From the NCBI RefSeq assembly GCF_000710915.1, contig NZ_BAUA01000192.1, positions 40,894 through 104,893 of the forward strand: DNA of 64,000 bases. The letters run 5' to 3'. The DNA comes from Nocardia brasiliensis IFM 10847 (lineage in GTDB: Bacteria > Actinomycetota > Actinomycetes > Mycobacteriales > Mycobacteriaceae). Below, piece after piece: positions 57,975 through 64,000 of this stretch. The stretch's first letter is position 1, and each line of letters starts with the position of its first letter. The translations under genes were made by a program, and so were the position numbers. Under the pieces are notes generated by a model. The model had not been told where the DNA came from, ran no database searches, and saw nothing but the letters and a program-made list of their open reading frames with translations.

Positions 57975-58092
57975 CAGTGCCCTTCCACGTGGGTTTACTC
58001 GTCAGTAATCTACGACACCTTGGTCAGGGCCGTGAGGTCGACCACCAGAAACGGACCCGTGCGTGACTGCCCGGCGCGGATCCGCTTCGTGG

Positions 58093-59007
58093 CTATCCTA
58101 AATCGCGCAGTGCGGCAGGTTGAATCGCTTCGCGCAGGAACTCGGCCAGCTCGCTGAGCACCGCGGCGGCCGGTGCGACCAGCCCCGCCTGCAACTGGGC
58201 GACATGCCAGAGATTCCGGGTTTCGGTGTACCGGACCGACACGCCCGCGGTCTGCAAGGCGGCCACCAGATCCACGCATTGCGGGTGCAGCAGCTCGCTG
58301 ACGTCGACCTGCACGTAGGTCGGCGGCAGACCGGTCAATTCGCCGGTGAGCGGGGCGTAACCCGGATCACTCGCATCGCCGTCGCCGAGGTAGGCGGCCG
58401 CACAGGCGCGCGACCACGGGCGGTTGATCACCAGGTCGGCGGCGCGCTCGGGAATCTGGTTGGGGTCGGTCCACGGCGCGATCAGTCCCAGCGCGGCCGG
58501 GGCGTGCCCGTGGCGCGCGATCAAACGCTGCGCGGTCGCCATCGACAGGCCGCCACCGGCCGAATCGCCGGACAGCGCGATCTCGTCCGGGCGATAGCCC
58601 GCGCTCTGCACAAGCTCCAGGAACGCGGCCTCGGCGTCGTCGAGCGCGGCCGGGAACGGATGCTCGGGTGCCAGGCGGTAGTCGAGAACGTAGACGGCGC
58701 AACCGGTTTCATGTGCGAGCCGGGCGGCGAGGGAGCGGTGCGTGGCCGGCGAGCCGATGGTGTAGCCGCCGCCGTGCAGATAGAGCACCGCACCCGTGGG
58801 ATTCGCGGTGGCCGTGAGCTTTTCGGCCGGACGGCCGCCCAGGCGCAGCCGATGCACGGTGGTGCCCGCGGGCACCAGTTGGGCTTTCGCGCCCGCATCC
58901 AGCAGCAGACGCTGCAGTGGCCACGGTGTCCGGACATTCATCGAGACACGAAAAATGGGCCACAGCAGCGTCCGTGCGACGGGCAGCGGAAGGTTGACAT
59001 CCCGCAT
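58093..59007 (-). CDS. HSL-family alpha/beta hydrolase (LipR-like)
   Basis: 304 residues. The oxyanion motif HGGG (78-81) and the nucleophile elbow GDSAG (147-151, S149) define the hormone-sensitive-lipase family; the acid and base are likely D in VDVSELLHPQ and H in RNLWHVAQLQ. Substrates are short- to medium-chain esters. The gene lies 14 bp downstream of the SDR gene on the same strand and ends a three-gene operon (monooxygenase, SDR, hydrolase) resembling mymA-lipR-sadH of M. tuberculosis. I cannot say that it is the strict lipR orthologue. Confidence 0.86.
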   Translation of the reverse strand: MRDVNLPLPVARTLLWPIFRVSMNVRTPWPLQRLLLDAGAKAQLVPAGTTVHRLRLGGRPAEKLTATANPTGAVLYLHGGGYTIGSPATHRSLAARLAHETGCAVYVLDYRLAPEHPFPAALDDAEAAFLELVQSAGYRPDEIALSGDSAGGGLSMATAQRLIARHGHAPAALGLIAPWTDPNQIPERAADLVINRPWSRACAAAYLGDGDASDPGYAPLTGELTGLPPTYVQVDVSELLHPQCVDLVAALQTAGVSVRYTETRNLWHVAQLQAGLVAPAAAVLSELAEFLREAIQPAALRDLG

Positions 59008-59021
59008 GGGTGATTCTCGAA

Positions 59022-59852
59022 TCAGGGTAGGATCTGGCGGTTTACGACGGTCGCGAGGCGCTGATAGCCGGACGCGGTGACGCGCACGAACAGGTCGAGC
59101 AACTTGGCCTCGAAGCCGATCAGCACCCGGCCGTGGCCCTTGCGCACGCCCTCGGTGATGGTCTGCGCGGCCATCTCCGGGGTGTGGATGGCCATCTTCG
59201 AATCGAACAGCGAGGCGGCCTGCTTGCCATCGATGCCCTCGGCGTAGCCGGCGTTGCGCGCGACCGCGGTCTTGATGCCGCCGGGATGCACACAGGTGAC
59301 CTTGACCGGCTGCCTGCCGACCAGCATCTCCTGGCGCAGCGCCTCGGTGAAGCCGCGCACCGCGAATTTCGCCGAGTTGTAGGCACTTTGGCCGGGCACC
59401 GCGATCAGACCGAACAGGCTGGACACGTTCACGACATGGCCGTCACCGGACTCGATCAGGAACGGCAGGAATGCCTTGGTGCCGTTCACGACGCCCCAGA
59501 AATCGACGTCCATGACCCGGTCGAAGTCCTTGAACTCGGTCTTGACCACGTCACCGTGGTAGGCGATGCCCGCGTTGTTGTAAACCTGGTGCACCACACC
59601 GAAATGCGCCTTCACGGCGTCGGCGTAGAGCAGGACCGCTTCGCGCTCGGCGACGTTGATCCGATCGGATTTCACCTCGGCGCCCAGCTTCTCGCAGCGG
59701 GCCACGGTCTCGGCGAGACCATCGGTGTCGATATCGGAGAGCGCGAGCTTGGCGCCGCGCTTGGCGAGATTCTCGGCGAGTGCGCGTCCGATGCCGGAAC
59801 CGGCACCGGTGATCACACAGACTTTGCCTCGGAAGTAAGCGTCATTGCTCAC
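59022..59852 (-). CDS. Short-chain dehydrogenase/reductase (SadH-like)
   Basis: 276 residues. TGAGSGIG (15-22) binds NAD(P), NNAG (92-95) stabilises the fold, and the catalytic residues are S144/S145 (NVSSLFG), Y158 and K162 (YNSAK). The acidic residue in LALSDIDTDG at the end of the second strand suggests NAD preference. The start GTG at 59852 lies at the edge of the repeat element that fills the 73-bp gap after the monooxygenase gene. The expected role is oxidation or reduction of an alcohol/ketone in the same pathway as the monooxygenase and the hydrolase. Confidence 0.9.
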   Translation of the reverse strand: MSNDAYFRGKVCVITGAGSGIGRALAENLAKRGAKLALSDIDTDGLAETVARCEKLGAEVKSDRINVAEREAVLLYADAVKAHFGVVHQVYNNAGIAYHGDVVKTEFKDFDRVMDVDFWGVVNGTKAFLPFLIESGDGHVVNVSSLFGLIAVPGQSAYNSAKFAVRGFTEALRQEMLVGRQPVKVTCVHPGGIKTAVARNAGYAEGIDGKQAASLFDSKMAIHTPEMAAQTITEGVRKGHGRVLIGFEAKLLDLFVRVTASGYQRLATVVNRQILP

Positions 59853-59931
59853 CGCTGCACCTCGCTGGCGCTCGGTTCCGCGGTGCGCAAGGCGCGCTGG
59901 CACACGGTTCGTTCGCTTCGCTCATTCACTG
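59848..59931. repeat. Diverged copy of the 77-bp element
   Basis: Aligns over its whole length with 22647-22723 with one or two indels: CACCTCGCTGGCGCTCGG matches GCCTCGCTAGCGCTCGG, and GTTCGCTTCGCTC matches CCTCGCTCCGCTC. As at htrA, it spans from the upstream stop codon to the GTG start of the downstream gene. Confidence 0.75.
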
Positions 59932-61458
59932 TGCAGCTCCCACTTTCAGATCGGCTCGGGCGGAGGTCGTTTCATAGGCGGACAGGTCGAAATTGCGGGT
60001 CAGCCTACGGAATTCAAAGGTGAAATCCGGCCACAGCGTGGTGTTGTTGCCGTGCTTGTCCAGGTACCAGCTGGCGCAGCCGCCGTTGAGCCAGACGCTC
60101 TTGCTGAGCTTCTTCTGCAGATCGACGTTGTATTCCTGCTGGGCGTCGCGGCGGACCTCGACCGTGCGCAACTTCAGCCGGTCGATCGTGGCCAGCGCGT
60201 CGGCGACGTAGTTGAGCTGCGACTCGATCATGAACACCATCGAGGTGTGGCCGAGACCGACATTGGGGCCGAGCAGGGTGAACATGTTCGGGAAGTTCGC
60301 GGTGGCCGCGCCCTTGTAGCCCTGCTGGCCGACCTCGTCGTACACCTCGCTGAGCGTGCGACCGTCCCGGCCGACGATGGTGTTGAACGCGGGGGAGTCG
60401 GTGACGTGGAAGCCGGTCGCCACGATCAGGACGTCGATCTCGCGCTCGGTGCCGTCCTCGGTGACGATCGAGTTGGCGCGGACCTCGGCGATGCCGTCGG
60501 TCACCACATCCACGTTGTCCCTGCTCAGCGCGGGGTAGTAGTTGTTCGAGATCAGCATGCGCTTGCAGCCGATCCGGAAGTTCGGGGTGACCTTGGCGCG
60601 CAATTGCGGATCGCGCACCTCGTACTGCAGCTTGGCCCTGGCGATCAGCTCGAACGCCTGCATCAGCGCGGGGAACTTCGCCAGGCCGACGACCTGGGTC
60701 TCGCGAGCGGCGTAGATCGCGGCCCTGGACAGGCGCTGGAAGCCGGGCACGTGTTTGAAGGCCAGTCGCTCGATCTTGGTGTACGGGCGGTCCATGCGGG
60801 GGAGCAGCCACGGGGCCGTGCGCTGGTAGACGTCCAGGTGCGCGACCTTCGGCGCGATCTCCGGGACGATCTGGATCGACGAGGCGCCGGTGCCGATAAT
60901 CGCGACCCGCTTGCCGGTCAGGTCGAGCTCGTGGTTCCACCGCGCGGAGTGGCAGACCTCGCCCTGGAAGTCGTTGATGCCCTTGATATCCGGCAGCGCG
61001 GGTTCACACAGCGCGCCGATCGCGGAGACCACGGTGTCGGCCACGAAGCGGCCCTGCGAAGATTCGATCTCCCACTGCGCGTCGTCGTTGTTCCAGCGCG
61101 CGCTGGTTACGTCGCAGTCGAAGATGTGCTTGTCCAGTACGTCGTACTTTTCCGCGACACCCCGGATGTACTGCTGGATTTCGCCCTGCCGGGAAAAAGA
61201 GCGCGACCAATCCGGGTTCAGCGCGAAGGAATACGAGTACAGGTGCGAGGGGACGTCGCAGGCCGCGCCCGGGTAGGTGTTGTCCCGCCAGGTGCCGCCC
61301 ACATCGTGGCCGCGCTCCAGCACCAGGTAGTCGTTGCTGCCCTGCTGACTCAGCCGGATCGCTAGACCGAGGCCCGAGAACCCGCTGCCGATGATGATCG
61401 TCTTGACTCGGCGGACGGACCGGTCGCCGACAGCTTTGTCTGTAACCTTGCGACTCAT
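59926..61458 (-). CDS. Flavin-containing Baeyer-Villiger-type monooxygenase (MymA-like)
   Basis: 510 residues. FAD loop GSGFSGL (24-30), GHDVGGTWRDNTYPGAACDV (51-70, typical of BVMO/FMO), the BVMO fingerprint FQGEVCHSARW (164-174) and the NADPH loop IGTGASS (188-194) are intact; VATGFHVTD follows in the second half. It inserts oxygen into ketones or oxidises soft nucleophiles using NADPH and O2. Gene order with an SDR and an HSL-type lipase parallels the M. tuberculosis mymA operon, linked to mycolic-acid and acid-stress adaptation. The last codons lie inside a dispersed repeat. Confidence 0.88.
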   Translation of the reverse strand: MSRKVTDKAVGDRSVRRVKTIIIGSGFSGLGLAIRLSQQGSNDYLVLERGHDVGGTWRDNTYPGAACDVPSHLYSYSFALNPDWSRSFSRQGEIQQYIRGVAEKYDVLDKHIFDCDVTSARWNNDDAQWEIESSQGRFVADTVVSAIGALCEPALPDIKGINDFQGEVCHSARWNHELDLTGKRVAIIGTGASSIQIVPEIAPKVAHLDVYQRTAPWLLPRMDRPYTKIERLAFKHVPGFQRLSRAAIYAARETQVVGLAKFPALMQAFELIARAKLQYEVRDPQLRAKVTPNFRIGCKRMLISNNYYPALSRDNVDVVTDGIAEVRANSIVTEDGTEREIDVLIVATGFHVTDSPAFNTIVGRDGRTLSEVYDEVGQQGYKGAATANFPNMFTLLGPNVGLGHTSMVFMIESQLNYVADALATIDRLKLRTVEVRRDAQQEYNVDLQKKLSKSVWLNGGCASWYLDKHGNNTTLWPDFTFEFRRLTRNFDLSAYETTSARADLKVGAAQ

Positions 61459-61465
61459 GTAACCG

Positions 61466-61494
61466 AGCGTAGATGCTTATTGAGCAGCAGTCAA
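61466..61494 (-). promoter_or_regulatory. Promoter of the mymA-like operon
   Basis: TTGACT (61494-61489), 17-nt spacer, TACGCT (61471-61466) on the minus strand, then 7 nt to the ATG. It is a near-consensus housekeeping promoter and predicts a leaderless mRNA. It lies in the 68-bp gap shared with the TetR gene. Confidence 0.7.
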
Positions 61495-61514
61495 CAGTAT
61501 TGAATCACGTTCAG

Positions 61515-61520
61515 TAGGAT
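61515..61520 (+). promoter_or_regulatory. -10 box of the TetR gene, leaderless type
   Basis: TAGGAT, 6 nt before the GTG at 61527; no convincing -35 is visible. Confidence 0.4.
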
Positions 61521-61526
61521 GTCGAT

Positions 61527-62174
61527 GTGAGTTCCAGTAGTTCAGGAGAGACCAAGCGCGTCCGGCTCAGTCCGGACGAGCGCCGACTGCAACTGATCAC
61601 CCTGGGCGCCGAAATGCTTGCCGAACGAGCGCTCGAAGACATCTCCGTCGACGACATCGCCAAGCAGGCCGGCATCTCCCGCGGCCTGCTGTTCCACTAC
61701 TTCACCTCGAAGAACGAATTCCACGAGGCCATCGCCCGGCAGGTCAGCGCCGAATTTCTCACCGCCACCGCGCCCGACCGCAGCCTCGGCCTGTTCGACA
61801 TGCTGCGCGACTCCGTCGAACGCTACGTCGACTACGTCGAAGAAAACCGCGCCGCCTACCACGCCATCCTGCGCGGACCCTCCAGCTACAACCCCGGCGT
61901 GATGACCTACGTCAACGAATCCCGTTCCGCCATCGCCGAAATCGTGCTCACCGAAATCCCGATCCCGCTCGACGACCCCGATCGCCCCCGCCTGGCCCTC
62001 GCCGTCCGCGGCTGGATCGCGTTCGTAGAAGAAACGATTCTCACCTGGATGAGCGACAAACCCGTCTCCCGAGAGCAGCTCGTCGAATTGATCGTCGACT
62101 CCCTGCCCGCCCTCGCCCTGAGCCCGGAGCTGTCCGCGGCGTTGCGCGACAGTCAGGTCGACTCCACGCGCTGA
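61527..62174 (+). CDS. TetR/AcrR family transcriptional regulator
   Basis: 215 residues. The HTH (about 20-65) contains ISVDDIAKQAGISRGLLFHY with FTSKNEFHEAI; the remainder is a TetR ligand domain. It is divergent from the mymA-like operon with only 68 bp between the starts, so it is the obvious regulator of that operon. In M. tuberculosis the equivalent operon is controlled by the AraC-type VirS, so the regulator type differs here. No perfect palindrome is evident in the gap; TATTGA occurs twice (61479-61484 spaced from 61499-61504 by 14). Confidence 0.87.
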   Translation: MSSSSSGETKRVRLSPDERRLQLITLGAEMLAERALEDISVDDIAKQAGISRGLLFHYFTSKNEFHEAIARQVSAEFLTATAPDRSLGLFDMLRDSVERYVDYVEENRAAYHAILRGPSSYNPGVMTYVNESRSAIAEIVLTEIPIPLDDPDRPRLALAVRGWIAFVEETILTWMSDKPVSREQLVELIVDSLPALALSPELSAALRDSQVDSTR

Positions 62175-62469
62175 GCGCGGGGCCGGGGTGAAGTTCCGGC
62201 TCGGAAGGCGAGGGTGCGCTCGGTAAGCGAAGGCGTTCCCAGGGCGCGGGCTTGCTCGGGCCTTGCCTGCGGGCGGCGTGCTCAGGAAGCCGGGCTTGCT
62301 CTGGACTTGATTGCGCGAGGGCGCTCTCGGGCGGCGGCCGCTCAGGGGGATAGTGCCCGGTCAGCGAATGAGGCTCCGGGACTCGCTCAGTCGTTGACCG
62401 CGTTCTCGCTTACCGGGGGCCTGCTCGGGCGTCGGATAGGCGCGGGGCGCTCTCATGGCCCAAGTGTGC

Positions 62470-62847
62470 TCAGGCGTCGAAGGTTCGGCGGGCGGATTCG
62501 ATGTGGGACAGGTGTTTCTGGGTCCAGTCGCACATGCGGTGCACCGTTTCGCGTAGGTCCTGGCCCGGTGCGGTGAGGGTGTATTCGACCCGCGGCGGCA
62601 CCGTCGGATAGACGCGGCGCGCGAGCAGTCCGTTGCGCTCGAGCATGCGCAGATTCTGGGTGAGCATCTTGTGGCTGATGCCCTCGACCTCGTTGCGCAA
62701 CTCGCTGAAACGGAGCGTGCCCTCACCCACCGCCTCGATGATCAGCAGCGCCCACTTGTTCGCCACATCGGAGAAGATCTCGCGGGCCAGCGAATCCGCG
62801 CGCCGCAGATCCGCCGCGTCCGGCCCGCTGTACTGCTTGGTCACCAT
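62470..62847 (-). CDS. HxlR-family winged-helix transcriptional regulator
   Basis: 125 residues. NKWALLIIEAVGEGTLRFSE (about 30-49), LRNEVEGISHKMLTQNLRML and RRVYPTVPPRVEYTLTAPGQ (about 77-96) are the HxlR signatures. No cysteine is positioned for thiol sensing near the N-terminus. It is divergent from the Rid-family gene at 62945 with 97 bp between the starts and probably controls it. The start ATG at 62847 is preceded by GGTGACTGGAGAACCTG. Confidence 0.88.
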   Translation of the reverse strand: MVTKQYSGPDAADLRRADSLAREIFSDVANKWALLIIEAVGEGTLRFSELRNEVEGISHKMLTQNLRMLERNGLLARRVYPTVPPRVEYTLTAPGQDLRETVHRMCDWTQKHLSHIESARRTFDA

Positions 62848-62944
62848 CAGGTTCTCCAGTCACCGAAAAGTGCGTTCTTCCACGTCGGACGACACTCTCC
62901 TACGGTTTCCGAGTAACCACAAGAGACCACGAGAGGTATCGAGC

Positions 62945-63352
62945 ATGACCATCACCCTGGTGAACCCCGGCGGCCTCCCTGCCGTCGACGCCTACCACCA
63001 CGTGTCGATCGCGACCGGATCGAAGCTGATCTTCCTCGCCGGGCAGGTGGCCTGGGACGCCGACGGCACGACAGTCGGCGCGGGGGACCTCGCCGCCCAG
63101 GTCGAACGGTGCTACCTCAACGTGGCCACCGCGCTCGCCGGAGTCGGCGCCGGCTTCGCCGATATCGCCAAACTGACTGTCTACGTTGTGGACTGGACGC
63201 CGGCGAAAATGCCCCAGTTCCTCGAAGGCGTCACCCGCGCGGCCGCGAAACTCGGCGGCACCCCCGCGCCGCCCGGCACGCTGATCGGTGTCGCCGCCTT
63301 GGACATCCCAGAACACCTCGTGGAGGTGGAGGCCGTCGCGGTCCTCGCATGA
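62945..63352 (+). CDS. RidA/YjgF-family protein
   Basis: 135 residues covering the full Rid fold (TGSKLIFLAGQVAWDADGTT, VGAGDLAAQVERCYLNVATA, PAPPGTLIGVAALDIPEHLV, then EVEAVAVLA). The arginine that RidA uses for 2-imino acid hydrolysis, normally within the PARTxV-type segment, is replaced (PPGTLIG), so imine deaminase activity is doubtful and another Rid subfamily is more likely. The ATG follows GAGAGGTATCGAGC. It is divergent from the HxlR gene and is followed by a long inverted repeat. Confidence 0.86.
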   Translation: MTITLVNPGGLPAVDAYHHVSIATGSKLIFLAGQVAWDADGTTVGAGDLAAQVERCYLNVATALAGVGAGFADIAKLTVYVVDWTPAKMPQFLEGVTRAAAKLGGTPAPPGTLIGVAALDIPEHLVEVEAVAVLA

Positions 63353-63372
63353 TTCCGGGCAGGTCCCTCGAT

Positions 63373-63425
63373 CACCAGGTAATCCTCGGTGGGCTCACGG
63401 CGGATGCCGCCACCATTACCTGGTG
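63373..63425. repeat. 53-bp inverted repeat after the Rid gene
   Basis: CACCAGGTAAT and ATTACCTGGTG are perfect 11-bp arms. The 31-nt centre folds further (GGTGG/CCACC and GGCGG/CCGCC). It lies 20 nt after the Rid stop and 37 nt before the next gene, so it may end Rid transcription. Confidence 0.7.
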
Positions 63426-63449
63426 AGCAGCTGACCAGATGTTTCCGAG

Positions 63450-63455
63450 TACCTT
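63450..63455 (+). promoter_or_regulatory. -10 box of the histidine phosphatase gene, leaderless type
   Basis: TACCTT ends 7 nt before the ATG at 63463. Confidence 0.4.
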
Positions 63456-63462
63456 TGATCCG

Positions 63463-64000
63463 ATGCGGACCGTCTACGTCGTGCAGCACCCCGAGTCCCG
63501 GCATCACCTCGACGGTGTGGTCGGCGGCTGGTTCGACTCCCCGCTCACCGAGGCGGGAAGCCAAGCGGCACAGTCGATCGCGCGAGCGCTACGCCAGCAG
63601 ATCCCCGAAGACGTTGCCCCGGAACTGTTCTCCTCCGACCTGAGGCGCTGCACCCAGGTCGCCGACGCAATCGGCGAATCCTTCTCCGTGCCAACGGTAC
63701 TCGACCAGCGACTGCGCGAGAAGTCTTACGGCGAAGCCGAAGGAAAACCCCAATCCTGGCTCCGCGAACGCTTCATCCCGCCACCCGCCACCGGTCCCCG
63801 CCTACACCACGACGAAGGCATCCCCGGAGCCGAAACCATGCACACCTTCGGCGAACGCGTCTACGCCGCAATGCATTCGATCCTGCAACACGACCACACT
63901 CATCAAATCATCGTCACCCACGGCGGCACCCTCACCTTCGTCCTAGCCGCCTGGGCCGACCTCCCCCTCGACTCCCTCGCCTACGCCCGCTTCCAAGCCA
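63463..64000 (+). CDS. Histidine phosphatase superfamily protein, 3' end outside the window
   Basis: 179 residues are visible, open at the right edge. YVVQHPESRHHLDGVVGGWF (about 5-24) holds the phospho-accepting His (H9), but the usual RHG triad reads QHP, so the active-site arginine is missing at that position. ELFSSDLRRCTQVADAIGES (about 54-73) and the second His in IIVTHGGTL are conserved. This variant occurs in actinobacteria; function may be phosphatase with altered specificity. Nothing can be said on the C-terminus. Confidence 0.8.
   Translation, partial: MRTVYVVQHPESRHHLDGVVGGWFDSPLTEAGSQAAQSIARALRQQIPEDVAPELFSSDLRRCTQVADAIGESFSVPTVLDQRLREKSYGEAEGKPQSWLRERFIPPPATGPRLHHDEGIPGAETMHTFGERVYAAMHSILQHDHTHQIIVTHGGTLTFVLAAWADLPLDSLAYARFQA

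Overview
The window is high-GC actinobacterial chromosome from the mycolic-acid group, most probably Nocardia (Rhodococcus is the main alternative). Protein after protein matches the Mycobacterium tuberculosis Rv1193-Rv1239 neighbourhood: fadD36, dapD, dapE, two LOG proteins, fadD6, folP2, gpgS, sigE-rseA-htrA-tatB, glgC, glgM, tag, mrp, two lytic transglycosylases, a DUF1003 protein, an MgtE_N/CBS protein and corA. I see no tRNA, rRNA, CRISPR array, phage or insertion sequence. Species assignment is inference.

Layout. 1-3.7 kb: tail of a proline dehydrogenase, two duplicated DUF2236 genes with the same promoter/operator, a TetR regulator and a secreted beta-lactamase-fold protein. 3.7-12.8 kb: lipid activation and lysine/peptidoglycan precursor genes (fadD36, dapD, dapE), LOG proteins and the fadD6-folP2-gpgS run, ending in a clear hairpin terminator. 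13-20.3 kb: an accessory insert holding a three-subunit molybdenum aldehyde oxidoreductase of the PaoABC type, its XdhC-type maturation factor, and three genes I cannot name. 20.4-24.9 kb: the envelope-stress block tatB, htrA, rseA, sigE and a divergent O-methyltransferase. 25-27.5 kb: a second accessory patch with two sister mini membrane proteins and an M78 (ImmA/IrrE-like) protease next to a six-helix MAB_1171c-type membrane protein. 27.6-32.7 kb: glycogen/capsular glucan genes glgC and glgM, an rRNA methyltransferase, DUF3117, tag and a DivIVA-like protein. 32.7-42.7 kb: mrp, two lytic transglycosylases, DUF1003, MgtE_N/CBS, a CoA-ester lyase, a stress protein, a SUFU protein, corA and a PHP phosphoesterase. 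The lpqY-sugABC trehalose importer that sits beside corA in M. tuberculosis is absent. 42.8-51.3 kb: a flavoprotein, malic enzyme and a complete osmoprotectant ABC transporter (proXVWZ) with a second divergent binding lipoprotein. 51.4-64 kb: a PadR/MFS efflux pair with a perfect operator, a Uma2 nuclease-fold protein, a membrane-anchored sulfite-oxidase-type enzyme, fadD15, a mymA-sadH-lipR-like operon facing a TetR regulator, HxlR and Rid proteins, and a truncated histidine phosphatase.

Two sequence-level themes run through the window. First, at least nineteen genes have a TAnnnT box 6-8 nt before the start codon, which predicts leaderless transcripts and fixes several starts. Second, noncoding spacers carry structured repeats: a 77-bp element, tandemly doubled between rseA and htrA and present as a diverged copy between the mymA-like gene and its SDR partner; a 15-bp minisatellite behind the molybdoenzyme operon; and other GC-rich degenerate repeats that create long spurious ORFs on both strands.
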